Shown here in pieces: positions 23,530 to 35,343 of a stretch of DNA of 64,000 bases. The stretch is from Orthonyx spaldingii (Eukaryota > Chordata > Aves > Passeriformes > Orthonychidae), in the NCBI GenBank assembly GCA_013397795.1, contig VZTJ01002643.1:241389-305388 (forward strand), read 5' to 3'. The stretch's first letter is position 1, and each line of letters opens with the position of its first letter. Under the pieces are notes generated by a model, which saw nothing but the letters and a program-made list of their open reading frames with translations, did not search any database and was not told the DNA's origin. Position numbers and translations under genes: made by a program.

Positions 23530-25427
23530 AACAAAGGCTGCAGGTAAAAAATGAATTTAAAAACACTCCTGCCACTGGATTAAAGCAACACTGCAGGTGT
23601 TTTCTGTCTTGTTTGGGCCTAGAACAAGGTTGGTCCAGTTGGATCCATTGTTTATCAGTTCCTGGTGGCTTCTAATGATTCCTGGTTTTCAGGTGTATTT
23701 ATCCACACCACTCACACCTTCCATGCCACATTGAGAAATGACTGGTGGGGACACAAAGTTGAGTCTCAGGTTGTTCGTCTTTAATATGGAAAATGTTTAA
23801 ACATCCCATTCGCTTGACAAAATCCATTATTTCCCAGTCCTGAATATGTATTTCTGAATATTCCTTCCTGAATATGTACTCCCCCAAAATACTTCTGAAG
23901 TGTTCCTTTCATCACAATTTTGAGGTGGAAATAAATATTAAAGTTTTGGAGCCGGCCAACAGGCTGGAAAATCTATTTCTGAACCAGCTTTGTGTACAAG
24001 ATGCTCAAAATAAGAGAGAAAGCAGGATGGAGATTTCATTCCTACCTGGAGGATAAAGCCCAGCTGTTCCAGAGCCATGAAGAACATAATTATTAAAAAC
24101 CACTAATGAGGCATCTCAGGTGGCACAAAAAACCCACCTGTATCTTATCTCTACGCTTAGCAAAGAGATTTTTTGTGGAAAGAATGGTTAAAATTAATGT
24201 TAAAACAGGTAAAAAGGAAATATTTGCTGCAGAGTTCTCCCCTTCCAGCTTTATTTTTGTTTACAGCGGTGCAAGCTGAGTATAAAACGCAGCTTTAAAA
24301 AAATTTTGACTTTGTAGTATTTTATGTCTCGTTTGAGCAGTTTTAAAAATTGATTGAAGGCAGCCAAGAATTGGACCTTTTCCCTCTTCTCTTGTTCCAT
24401 GGCACTCGGTTTTATGTGGCACCTCTTCCACTAAAAAGGCACAGAGGAGGCTAAACAGCAAAATAAAAGCCTGCCATGCTCTACTAAATCTTATTACCCA
24501 AACCAGAATCATTTGAATGTTTTAAAAGTTTTATCCGTTGGGTCCCCATGGGAGGGAAATGTCGGACTGGTGGCGGATTTATTTTCCCTAAATTTGGGAC
24601 TTTCAATCAGGTTTGCTCTAATAGCTGTCAGCTGACCTGATTAAAGCCCACCTCTCCTCCAGTTGATTTAAATCAACTTGGCTGCCACACAGCAAGCTGA
24701 AACCCATGCTGGCCATCTGCTGCACTAAATTAATTTGTTTTGGAGAACTTTAATTCAATTACCAGGCCTGTATTCCGTGGCAGGTGTAGGAGACAAATCC
24801 ATATTTCAGGTTCCTACGTGGGATCTGGTGTAGGCAACTGAGGAGTGAGAGGAGGGCTTGGCTAATATAAAGGGAGTAAGAAAGGATTTCCCTGAAAGCT
24901 TTAATTACAGTTTTAAAGCAGAAGATTTCAACAGGCTTTGGAATCAGAAATATGTAAAAGAATCATATTGTGACCTTGCAGATTGCTGCTGGTGTTGCAC
25001 ACAATGCTACAGCACGCTAGAAATTATATAAATACTGTGACTTGGTTAACATTTCAAATCTCTGACTCACAAATTACCATGAAAATGGGGGATATTTCAG
25101 GATCCTATGAGGCCTTTAGCCATTTCTTGGCTTGGGGTTGTAGATCTGGAAGGCCAAGGGCACAGAGCCAGCTCACGGGTGGCTTTTGTGAGGTGTTGGG
25201 AGCCCTCTTGTCACATCTGTCAGCTGTTGGGAGGAGCTGCACTCCGTGGATCTGCTGGCACCCAGAGCCACCAGGGTGTGGATGCCCTCATCCAGTGGGA
25301 AAACATGGAATTGTGGTTTCAAAGTTCAAACCAGCTCCTGGGCTGCTCTTGGTCTCACCGCAACAGTTGTGGCTCTTCCTTATTTATCAATAACATAAGG
25401 GGAAAAATTAGTCTTGGTCTTAGTAAT
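23530..25427. other. Unique non-coding stretch with a dyad-rich block
   Basis: Nothing repeat-derived is recognised. The block at about 24590-24790 has clustered inverted repeats and homeobox-type TAATTA-like sites and is described in the findings. 25100-25420 is GC-richer but unrecognised. Confidence 0.45.
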
Positions 25428-25648
25428 TCCAGGGGAGGCTCAGGCTGGACATCAGCAGGAATTTCCCTATGGAAAGGGTGCTCAGGCCTTGGCCGGGGCT
25501 GCCCAGGGAGGTTTGGAATCCCCATCCCTGGAGGTGTCCCAGGAAGGGCTGGAGGTGGCACTCAGAGCTCTGGGCTGGGGACAAGGTGGGGATCAGGCAC
25601 CTTGATCACCTTGGAGGGCTTTTCCAACCTCAGTTATCCTGGAATTCT
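25428..25648 (+). mobile_element. CR1 LINE fragment, second subfamily, sense
   Basis: It reads CCAGGGGAGGCTCAGGCTGG, ACATCAGCAGGAATTTCC, ATGGAAAGGGTGCTCAGGCC, GAGGTGTCCCAGGAAGGGC, CTCAGAGCTCTGGGCTGGG and GGGCTTTTCCAACCTCAG. It is the reverse complement of the subfamily at 10.4 and 16.4 kb. An open frame of 183 codons (25107-25658) runs through it and is not a gene. Confidence 0.93.
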
Positions 25649-27030
25649 TTTGATGTGACTTCCTTTTTTCCTTCAAACTTTAATTTCCTTCAAACTTTAC
25701 TTTTTCCTTCAGACAGCTCAACACTGAATCAGTGTTGAAGATAAAGGAAGAAAATATTTTGCCAAGCTGCTGTAAATCTGTTTATTGATAAACATCTTTT
25801 AAGAAATTGATAGACTTTTACTATTAATCCTAATTTGGGAGAAAAAATACCCCAAATATCTCTGCAATAAATCCATTTCTTGCCCAGCTCTACTCAACCT
25901 GTAGATTCATCTCACTACAAACTCAGTTGTCTTCTCCTGAAAGGTCAAATAAAAATGGTCTTTTATTACTGGCCTGGCATTTTATTCAAATCCTGGCTGT
26001 TTTTTTGTGTGTAGGAGGAGAAGTGGTGGTGTGGGAATGCACGAGAGTGGAGAGGGAAGCTCTGCCAGGTTCCAGCCACTGGATCCTTGGATGTGCTGTG
26101 CCAGGGCTGAGCCTCAACACCACAGTAAATATTTTTCTCATCTGAGCTTCTGGCAATAAAATTGTTCTTAACTTTCCATTTACTTTTTTAGTATTTTAGT
26201 CCCCCTGTTAATCTGGATTTTCAGGAATATCCACCAGTTGTGCTGCCACATGCCCCTCCTGCCACCAGCGTGAACTGGGGAGTCCCTGAGGGGCTCCAAG
26301 CTCTGGAAAGCAGCAGGAGTTGGGAATTACCTCTCTGAAAAACAGCAGAAATGGGGAATTACTGCTCTGAAAAGCAGCAGAGTGAGGAGTTCCTACTCTG
26401 AGTAGCAGCAGGAGAGGGGAGTTGCTACAACCACCCTGAGCATGAGCAGCTTGCCCTGTGGTGACCTCTGTTTGCAGCCACCTCTGCTTCATCGAGGCAA
26501 TTCCATCGGAATTAAAGTAAGAGTCAGTGCCTGCTTTAAGGGCCTCTAATCAAAATTAATGGATTTCATCTCTCAGAACCATTAGATTGTTAATCAGGAC
26601 ATGCAGAGTTCAATGAAGGTGGTCGACGAAGATTTATGGTGTTACCGAGATAGCAAAGGACACAAATCCAAGAAATGAAAAAATATCGGTGGGTTTCCAC
26701 CAAAAAAACCCCATCAATCCATCACTGCCCTACAGGCAGAGTAGGACTTGTTTCACCTGGTTTCATGTTGCTGATGAACTTTTTCATATTCTGGTGACCA
26801 GAGGTTGTGAAATACATTCAGGTTTTCATTTTACATTTAGATTTACTCAAATTTTAAATAGTTTCATGGATTTTTTCCCCCCCTTTTTCATGCCATGTTT
26901 TCCTCCTACTCTTGTTTGCTCAGTTGAAGTTGTGAGGCTGCTGTGAGGAGGCAAATGTGGAAGCTGTAGAAATTTTAAAAATCATTAACAACATTTTAAG
27001 CAGAAAACCCCCCATAATATGAATAAATAA
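25649..27030. other. Non-coding stretch with a 32-bp minisatellite
   Basis: The minisatellite at 26301-26427 is listed separately. The rest is unique, AT-rich sequence without recognised features. Confidence 0.5.
26301..26427. repeat. 32-bp minisatellite, 4 copies
   Basis: Units start with CTCTG at 26301, 26333, 26365 and 26396, with lengths 32, 32, 31 and 32. Shared core: CTCTGAAAAGCAGCAG, then a G-rich segment and GAATTACT or its variant. A minus-strand frame across it (26208-26492) is not in phase between units and is not called as coding. Confidence 0.9.
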
Positions 27031-27155
27031 TGATCCAGTGCCACCCCCTGCCATGGCAGGGACACCTTCCACTATTCCAGGTTTCTCCAAGCTCCATCCA
27101 GTCTGACCTTGGGCACTTCCAGGGATCCAAGGGCAGCCACAACTTCCCTGGACAA
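27031..27155 (-). mobile_element. CR1 LINE fragment lacking its 3' tip
   Basis: It begins GATCCAGTGCCACCCCCTGCC and continues CATGGCAGGGACACCTTCC, CCAGTCTGACCTTGGGCAC and CAGCCACAACTTCCCTGG. The GGTTTGGGTTGGAAGG end is absent at the left, so both termini are missing. Confidence 0.9.
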
Positions 27156-29028
27156 TCCATCCCTTGCTGCCACATTCCAGCATCTTCCAACTCCACTTGG
27201 GCCAGCCCGTCCTTATTTCCCAGTGTTCACTTTCCATGCAACACAAGGACTGTGGAAGTTCTAATAAAAAGGGGAATTTTCTAAAGGCTAAAAGCAATTT
27301 TGCCACTGCAAAGTATTCACCAGCTCCCATTAAATATTTTCTCTTTTTAATTGCAAATGACAGCTCGGAATGGCTCTGTTTTTACTGCACTTAGGAACAT
27401 ATTAGTTTTTTCCCTTCAGGGGAAGAAATGAATTTTTCCCCTCCAATCAAATGTAATATAGAGCATTTAAATAATTCCTTTCCCAAACACATTTTTCAGC
27501 CCTGCCTATGAATGAAAACAGAGATTTATTCTTCATGCTCAATTTTTAGGTTTTTTTTTTTTCCTTCTTCAATTTCGAGCTGATGTTTTTTCAGTGGAAA
27601 TGAAGCGTTTTTTGGATGCAATTATGAAATTCCAGTTTTCCCTGCACATTTCTGAATGATGTCTATCCATGCATCTAGAAGGAAGGAGTGCAGAACTTGT
27701 TTCTGATTGATATAATCAGAGGTCTCCAGGTCCTTTTGTGATTGCAGGACTGGATATCTGCTTTTATTTCAGTTTGGTGTTTTGGAGCAATGCCTTCCGA
27801 GGAAGAAAGTCATAATTTCTTGTCAGCAGCAAGCTGTAATTATATTTACATTTATATTTAACCTTTCCAGATCCCACTCATTAACATTTACTTGGCACAG
27901 GCACAGTTTATATTTTGATATAGTCCTTCCGTGGGAAGGTTAAAAGGACTCTGCTAATCTTTGACTTGTTGATGTTTCCTCTTCTGAAGATGCTGGGGCT
28001 GCATCAAAACAGAAACTTGGGAGAAGAGGACAAAGCCTGAACTCTGGGTTTCACTTCATTCAGCTAAACAATCTCATTCCATCATGCTAATATTGATTTA
28101 ACTCAATAAAATCAACAAAAGCCATTACCAGTTCAGGCCTTGATGCTCCAACTGCTCCTTGATGCTCAGAAAACTTCTGTTGAAGGCACCTCTGGAGAAC
28201 ATCTGGCCAAACCTTCTGCTTAAGGCAGGACTGCAACAGAGTCAGATTTAAATTAAAGCTGGGCCAGGCTGCTCAGGGCCTTGCTCACACAAGTCTGGAA
28301 CATTTTCCAAGCAAATAAGGACTCTCAACTACGGGATCTCTCTTCCATCCTGAGCTCTGCAGGGACATCACTTTTCTCTCTGCTTCCCAAAGATGGGAAG
28401 ATGCAGCTGGAAATTCAGTCCTGGGCTGAATTCTCCACCTTTCCCTTCTTTCCCATTGAAAATAAAATTGTCATACAAAATTTTAAGTAGCAATAAAAAT
28501 AAATCTATTGTCATCACAGTGACTATTCTAATTATGGTCTAATTAGAAGGAAAACAAGGAGGATACTTTGAAAAGCACTTTTGTCAGAGAGAGGAGTTTT
28601 ATTTGCTTGATTTTTCCTTCTTCCCTGACTCCTCTCTCCATTGTCTGAAGCTGCAAAGAAAAGATTTTAGGAAAAGAGAAGAGATTTAAGTGCATGCTGG
28701 CATTTATTTCTGACCATTGTAAAGTTATTTTAATTTAATCAAGGTGGGTTTCTTCAGTGGGATCCGTTAGTGGAACTGAGTGTAATTAATGGCTCACCAA
28801 ATATCCTCCAGCCTGGCCTTTCCCATGCTTTTCTTGTTCAGGTTTCCTTTTGTTGGAAAAGTTAGGAATCTCCTGGCTTTAAATTATCTGGTAAAATTTC
28901 CTCCTACAGATTGTAGCCTTGCAGACTGATCCGTGCTTCCTGCAGCCAGGAGAACTCTCCTGCTCCTGGTGGACTCATCCAAAACTCAACATTTTGGGGG
29001 CTGACTGCTGTTACAATGAATGAATGAG
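27156..29028. other. Unique AT-rich non-coding stretch
   Basis: T12 at 27551-27562; otherwise unrecognised. No reading frame of note. Confidence 0.55.
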
Positions 29029-29107
29029 TGAATGGTTTGGGTCGGGAAAGAACTCAAAGTTCACAGTTCTAGGGCAGGGACACTTCCACCAGACCAGGTT
29101 GCTCCAC
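29029..29107 (-). mobile_element. CR1 LINE 3'-end fragment
   Basis: GAATGGTTTGGGTCGGGAAA, AGGGCAGGGACACTTCC and ACCAGACCAGGTTGCTCCA match the antisense 3' end of a CR1. Divergence is moderate and only about 80 bp remain. Confidence 0.85.
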
Positions 29108-31033
29108 TTTGATTATTTCAAAGCTTTTCACCTTCCCAACACCTGGAATATTCACTGAGCACATTCACTCCCCTCATCCAAATCAAGACTTCGTCAGAGC
29201 ACTAAGAAAGGAAAAGTTGTGCTGATCCAGATTGTGCTGAGCTCCCCTTAGGTGGTGCTGTCCCAAAAACCCACGTGTGAGCAGCAGCTGCAGAAGGCTG
29301 GTATTCCTCGTTCCTGGAGGTTTCACCACGAGCTGATTGCCTGCTCGGAGCCCGCCGTGTAAAGCAGGAGAAGCAATGGCCCATGGGACAGTAGAGGTGA
29401 TTAGGAAGAATAAAGTTCCTTGGAAGACTGAGATGTTGACTGCCTGAAAGTTACTTCTGTGCCAAAATTCCAGCAGCTCTGGTGGGTGGGAGGATCCACC
29501 AAGAAAATGAGAAGTGAAGTGGTTAAGCTGCTACTCAAGTTAAAAACAGAAAAACAGATAAACAGGAAAAAAGGCAGGTGAAGACCTGATACCAAACGAG
29601 TGAGATGCAGAGTGAGTTTTTGGCCACTTCAAGTAGAGGTAATTGCTGGAAAACCGGAGTAGGGAGTGTGTGTTTGGTGGTGTTATTGACCTGGGATTTT
29701 TCACACAGGATCTGAGCAGCTTGGAAACATCCTGGTAGTCAACAGGTCAAATAAAAAAATGGTTACTGAGGGGGAAAAATAAAAACCAGTGATCACATTA
29801 AATCAAAATTGGCTTTCATGCTGGCCAGAGAACAGCTGCATGATCAAACATTAAAGTTTCATAGAGAAATTTGCTTAAAAGCACATGAACATATGACGGG
29901 TAAGTGGAGCATCTGAGGCTGAAGAGGCTGCAAAAATATTACAGGAAAAAAATCTCTTTGGGTAAATTATTAAAAGCACATAGAAATGATAGAACAATGC
30001 AGTGTTTTAATAACCACTCTGAGCCTCGAACCTTTTCAGATCCAGGCTGGAATTTGTGTCCAATGAGAATTTAAAAGGGCCCCACAGCTTGGGGGGATCA
30101 GCTGTGCCCAGGACACGCACACTGCTCCGGGAAGCTCCTCCCCAGGGATTTATTAAACACAGATGATCTGTTCTTTCTTTTGGGAGCTCTTGATCTATCC
30201 TACAATAAAACCTAATAGTACATTTTCATTTTAAATGACAGATAGTCATGATCCTGTCAGAGCTTTCCATTGGGAAACCTAACTTTTAGTTTTGAAATAG
30301 CGAAATAATGTTGGAGACAAGTCTTAGAGGAATGAATCTGCACGTCAACATCCTCATATCTGCCAGCCTCTAACTTTAGGGGAACTTTGGGTCAGGCTTT
30401 GGATTGAAAAGGGAGCTTTTTTTGAGCAAAAGTAATGTGTGATATAAACCAGAAATCTTCCAGCCTAGTCTTTTAAATTCTGGAGGGTTCATGTTTAAAG
30501 AAATGCTTTGCTGTCAGCAGACAACTACTGAAATAATTGTTCTCCAGGGGATGAAAAACACCCGTTAAAATGCAGACACACATCCAGTTCTTCATTTTTA
30601 GAGCACACTAAAAGTTGGATACACTGGGAACTGGCAGATTGATCAGGGAATCTGGAGGCTGGACAACAAACAATTGCTCATTGCTCTGTCTCCAGCAGCT
30701 GAACCCGAGCTTTGAGGTGATAATGATTCAACGGGACAAAAGGTTATGATTCACCCCGATGTTACAACATCTCCTCACGCTGAAAGGATGGAGAAATGGG
30801 GAGGGTTTGGTGCCTGAGTGGCTGCCTTAGCACAGGTGAGGTTTCCAAAAATGCAACAGGAATTGTGCCAACCTGCAAGGGAGGAGATGGGATCAGTCAG
30901 GGGTGTGGGGATAACCCAGTCCTGGTGTGAGGGCCAGGGGGAGGGCTCCCATCACTGGGCCCAGCTGGGGTTAGGGCGGGTTTAGGGTTAGGCTTACATT
31001 TAACAGGGAGGAGGAGAGGTTTGGCTTTTGCTT
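29108..31033. other. Unique non-coding stretch ending in a G-rich tract
   Basis: Mostly unique. From about 30890 the plus strand becomes G-rich and includes a telomere-like segment at 30967-30992. Confidence 0.5.
30967..30992 (+). repeat. Degenerate telomere-like repeat with G-quadruplex pattern
   Basis: GGGGTTAGGGCGGGTTTAGG followed by GTTAGG gives four runs of three or more G with loops of 1-4 nt, plus TTAGGG units. It is too short to be called a true interstitial telomeric array. Confidence 0.7.
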
Positions 31034-31143
31034 TCACAGAATCATTTAGGCTGGAAAAAAACCCCTAAAATATTTCAGCCCAACATTTCTCCTGGCACTG
31101 CCGAGCCCTCCACTCAACCACGTCCCCAAGTGCCACATCTGGA
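31034..31143 (-). mobile_element. CR1 LINE 3'-end fragment
   Basis: CACAGAATCATTTAGGCTGG, then CCTGGCACTGCCGAGCCCTC and ACCACGTCCCCAAGTGCCAC match an antisense CR1 of the TTTAGGTTGGAAAAGACC subfamily. Confidence 0.9.
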
Positions 31144-31546
31144 GAAGGTAGGGAAGGAGTTGTGTTATTCATGATGGTTAAGATAATACTTTTTATGGCT
31201 TTTCCCCCCTTTTTTTGTATTTATGTTAAAGAGCATTTGTCCCCTTTTGTGTCACAGAGACCCTGGGTAGAAGCTTCAGCTTTGGCAATGCCCTTTAAGG
31301 TGTTAAAAACAAGCAGAATTTATGTTTCCAACAGCATTTTGGCACGAATCTTTCCAGAGGAGCTGTTTATTAGGTACTCTGGCTAATGAAGTGTCCTTTG
31401 ATAATTAATTTGTCAGATTCAATTTATTGTTTCATAGAAAAAAAAGTTGAATGCCTGCCTTTGGTGTAAAATTCTGGGTGAGGGGGTTCAGACAAAGCTG
31501 CTAAAAATAGTAAAAATTGGTGTTAGGGGTTGAGCCTGAACTTGCT

Positions 31547-31594
31547 GGATTAATGAATTTTGGCACTGGTGGATTAATGAGTTTTGGCGCTGGA
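31547..31594. repeat. 24-bp tandem duplication
   Basis: GGATTAATGAATTTTGGCAC is repeated at 31571 with two substitutions. Confidence 0.85.
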
Positions 31595-32820
31595 TTTGGT
31601 GGTGCAGGAGGTGGTTGTGCTGTAAATGTCTGTGATACGTGAGCACGAGATCCAAGTCTCTTTGGGGGTAATTCCACCCCAGGGCTTGACCTGCCTCTCC
31701 CCACATTCGTTGGTGTGGCTTTGTGTATGGAGAAAGGATGGAGTTTGCATTCCCAAATCTGTTGGGAATTCAGGGAAATGATATTTAGTAAAAGTGAGCA
31801 TTAATGGGAGAGGTTTGCTCAGCTTGGTGATGCTTTAAGGACTTGGCTTTCTGTGCCCAGGCACCACAAAAAGGGAAGGAAAAACGATACCAGGCATCTA
31901 AACAGCAGCTGAGGGGTTCTGGAGAATTCTTGCTGCTCAAATACTGATAACCAGGGAATTCTGATATTTTTAAAGAAAATAATTTCAAAATGTAGCCACT
32001 GCAATGGGGTTGTGAGGGCTTGAAGTCAACTAAAACTTGTTCCCTGTGCTCCCCGCTTGCAGGAATGTTAATTAGGTGCTAACTGGTGTGGAAGGTTGTG
32101 TTTTCTGGGATTTTTGGTGGTTCTCTCTGGAGATGAGGGCAGGAACAAGCCTCTGCCTGGTGTTGGTTACTATGGCACCATTAACAAGGACAGGCTGTTT
32201 CTATGGTAGGCACAGAATGCTTTAGGTGTAAAGATGGGTCCCAGGCAAAAAAAAAAAAAATCCCTTCTTTTCTCTTGCTAACAACACAGGAAAGCTGTCA
32301 TTAGGAGGTTATTAAACCTTTATGGATATTTTCCTTTTGCTGCTTGGGGTGGAGGGGTTTGGGTCCCTGTGGTTCAAGGAATGTTGCCTGGAAATTCAGT
32401 TTGGGTTAGAGTTCCTCCTCAGGCTCATGCAGGATGTCATTCCAAGCCATAGGAAAGTGCTAATCCTCGTTCACAAACCACAACAAAACAGAGCTTAGGC
32501 TGAAGCCCATCCTGGGCTGTTGGCAGGGTTTATTTGGGATGGGATTGTTGCAATCACATGTTCCCATTGGAATACCACAATTTTCTGCAAAAACCGCCAA
32601 ATGTTGGCTACTCTGTGTGATTCCAGGGAATTGTCGATCCTAAGGGAATCAAAATGCATTTCTGCCTATATTCACACCAATTTTAAATCCCCTGGGAGCC
32701 TCGTTTTCCTGCTTACCCCATCTCCCATCCCTCCTCGGGAGTGCCACCACCGGCTGTGGCACGTTCTGTGCAGAGGACAAAACCTGTGCTGGCCCCCAGC
32801 GCCAAGAAAAATTCCAAGGA

Positions 32821-33205
32821 AATCATCGCCATGATTCAGTTCTCGTTCGTTGCTTTATTTCCCGCACTCATTTACGCCTTTTCCATCCGTTTTTAACAAC
32901 CCCGGCGCTTCTCCTGGAGGAGGCATCCTCGGGGAGCCGCTTTTGTTTGCAGGGTGAGGATGGGAGGCGGTGACCGAGCATTGTCTGGGATGCTCGGCGC
33001 TGCCCTTGGACCGCGTGTGAAGGGGGAAGCGGGAGGATTCCGGCGGGCTGGGATCTCTCCGTGCTCCCATCCATCACTAGATGGCACGCTGAGAGTGGGA
33101 ATGTGGGGATGGCGACAGGCTGAGCCCTGCCCGGGCTGAGCGAATTCGTGCAGAGGCTCCAGGAGCCGAGCAGTGACAGCGGCTCCGTCACACAGAGCTG
33201 CGGTG
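32821..33205. promoter_or_regulatory. Small CpG-rich block, possible CpG island
   Basis: I count about 29 CpG in roughly 385 bp of about 58% GC by eye, an observed/expected ratio near 0.9, while flanking DNA is CpG-poor. That meets the usual CpG-island idea but by hand counting only. A near-consensus CTCF motif lies inside. It could be an orphan or alternative promoter, an insulator or simply a GC-rich patch. No TATA box or first exon is identified. Confidence 0.5.
33074..33087 (+). promoter_or_regulatory. Candidate CTCF-binding motif
   Basis: TCACTAGATGGCAC agrees with 13 of 14 positions of the CTCF core consensus CCASYAGRKGGCRS (first base T instead of C). It sits within the CpG-rich block, in forward orientation on the plus strand. 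A single motif match does not prove occupancy. Confidence 0.55.
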
Positions 33206-33951
33206 GAAGGGACAGGACTGGGAGCAGGCAGTGGACTGGGAGCAGACTCGTGTGGCACAGGCTGTGACAGCTCCTGGCTGGGTGGGTGACACGGCTACCA
33301 CGGAGTGGTTGCTCTTAAAACACGAAAGGAAGTCTGTTTCTTTGTTTTTGTTATTCCTTTTTAATATTACTTATATTTAATGTGGGTGCTACAGCCACGC
33401 AACAATTCACAAAGCATCAGCAAAATTCAATTTCTGTTCTCTGTCACAAGTGCGTTCCTTGAGCCACAGCAAAGAGGAGTAACTGGCAGTTTATATGGTT
33501 TCTATGACATAATTCTGAGAATTCCACTTGGAAGCAGACACGAAATGAGCTCTTGGAGAGGTTGGAACGGCAGCAGCCAAGCTCCTGCTCTGCATGTCCC
33601 CAGTGGCACCAGAGACCTGCTCTGCCTTGTCTCAAGGGGAATTCCTGCTTGTACAATCCTACAGGACAATTTGAGGTCCTTAAATATGATCTGATGGTTT
33701 CACTGACCCATCTGAGGGTGCTGCTCGTTGAACCCCCTCCCTGCATGCCCAGACTTTGCTGCTCCCATGGGATGCTCCTGTGGCTGCTGCCTCTGGAATT
33801 GGTGCAGTCCTCAGTGCTTCTGGATCAGCTGGTGTTTGCTGTCACTGCGAGGCAAGAAAGAAAAGAAAAAAAAAAAGTGAGGAAAAAGGAAACCCAATCC
33901 AAATAAGTTAAACCCCATGTCCAACCCACACTCATTCATAGAAAGTGCAGT

Positions 33952-34197
33952 CATGGAATCATGGAGTTGGGGTTGGAAGGGATTTAAAGCCCATCCAGTG
34001 CCATGGCAGGGACACCTTCCACTATCCCAGGCTGCTCCAAGCCCCAATGTCCAACCTGGCCTGGGACAGTGCCAGGGATCCAGGGGCAGCCACAGCTTCT
34101 CTGGGCACTCTGTGCCAGGGCCTCCCCACCCTCACATCATGGAATTTTTTCCTAACATCTACCTCTGGTTTGAGCCATTCCCTTCTGTCCTATCCAA
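33952..34197 (-). mobile_element. CR1 LINE fragment
   Basis: ATGGAATCATGGAGTTGGGG, TTGGAAGGGATTTAAAGCCC, CCATGGCAGGGACACCTTCC, CAGCCACAGCTTCTCTGGGC, GCCAGGGCCTCCCCACCCTC and TTGAGCCATTCCCTTCTGTC run in antisense order. About 245 bp are present, with a small deletion where TTCCCAATATCCCATC would be. Confidence 0.94.
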
Positions 34198-35249
34198 TAT
34201 CCTTCTTAACTACTAAACGTGATACAATTGTGTTGGGATTTTCTGCAGGGAGTTGGGATATAGCGCAGAGTAATGGGGATTTCAGCAAACTGGGATTTAA
34301 ACCTCATTGTTTAAATCTGAGCTATCAAGGAGTGCTCTCCAGCTGCTTCCATGTTTTCCACAGTGTTCTCCCCACCTGTATTTCATGAATTTTTGCACCC
34401 TCCCTAACACCATTCTTGTGTTTTGGTTTCAAATCCCTCTGAGATCAAGAGATGACATCACTGGGATGCTGTGGTGGGAAAATGAGGAAATCTTGGCTAA
34501 TTGCCTTCAGCAGGAGCAAATTGGGTAATGAAAGGAGCTCTGATGTTGCTCCTTGGAGTGGGGATATTTGTGATCTCTTCTGTTTAAAGGTGATGAAGGA
34601 ATTGCTGCCTTATCCAAGGAATGTGACAACTCCCAATTTGGCCAAATGCCTGCAATCCCCCTAAGGTGATTCAGACACAGAAAAATTTTTACTAGAGGCC
34701 CAATTTCACTGATATTTTACATCTTCCTTCTACTGGATGCGTTTTAGACAACTTCATGACAATCCTAAACTTCAATATCACGGGAAGATCAACGGAGAAG
34801 GGACAACTTTGGAGTCTGGGCTGTTTCAGTGCACACTTGTCATGAGAACAGCAGGATGCCATTAAGAGCTCCAAAAAGCCATCACATCTTGTCTCTGTTG
34901 CAGGCAGCTGGATCAACAAATCCTTTGAAAAATATATCCATGGTATTCATGGGACTTGTGACAGACTTGGGAGGTTTTATCACCCTTGGAAGAAAACCCC
35001 AGCTCTGGAGTTAATAAAGGAACAAGCAAAACCCCAGATTACCTTAAATGCTACAAAATCCAGATTCTGATACAATGAGAGAAAATCAAACCTATTTGTA
35101 TAAACACGATGCTCCTCTGAAGGGTTTCTTCCTTTCAGAGAGTCGGTTACTCGAACTTCCCTAGGAATTAAGGGAATACAGCTTTTGTAGGAGGGCAGAG
35201 TGACAGGAAAATGCCAGTTCCCTCTTTTAGGGGAGTGCTGGGTGAGTGC
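34198..35249. other. Unique non-coding stretch
   Basis: Nothing recognised. Open frames under 80 codons. Confidence 0.55.
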
Positions 35250-35343
35250 CTTCACAGCTTCTCTCTGCCAGGGCTTCCCCACACTCACCAGGAATTCTTT
35301 TCCCCTAATATCCAATCTAAACCTGAGCTCTGCCTTTCTCTCA
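35250..35343 (-). mobile_element. CR1 LINE internal fragment
   Basis: CACAGCTTCTCTCTGCCAGG, GCTTCCCCACACTCACC, AGGAATTCTTTTCCCCTAAT and ATCCAATCTAAACCTGAGC match the antisense middle part of CR1. The 3' portion is missing, so the fragment is truncated at both ends or partly deleted. Confidence 0.8.

Larger units (their letters stand above)
31144..33951. other. Non-coding stretch with a CpG-rich block
   Basis: It includes a 24-bp tandem pair (31547-31594), an A14 tract (32247-32260) and the CpG-rich block at 32821-33205 listed separately. Minus-strand frames of 107 and 121 codons in the CpG block reflect GC-rich composition and have no recognised motif. Confidence 0.5.

Noticed and set aside
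25107..25658. Plus-strand open frame of 183 codons
   Set aside because: Its second half is the sense CR1 at 25428-25648; the first half has no known domain.
32893..33258. Minus-strand frames of 107-121 codons in the CpG-rich block
   Set aside because: Overlapping frames on one GC-rich stretch, proline- and alanine-rich by composition, without a recognised domain.
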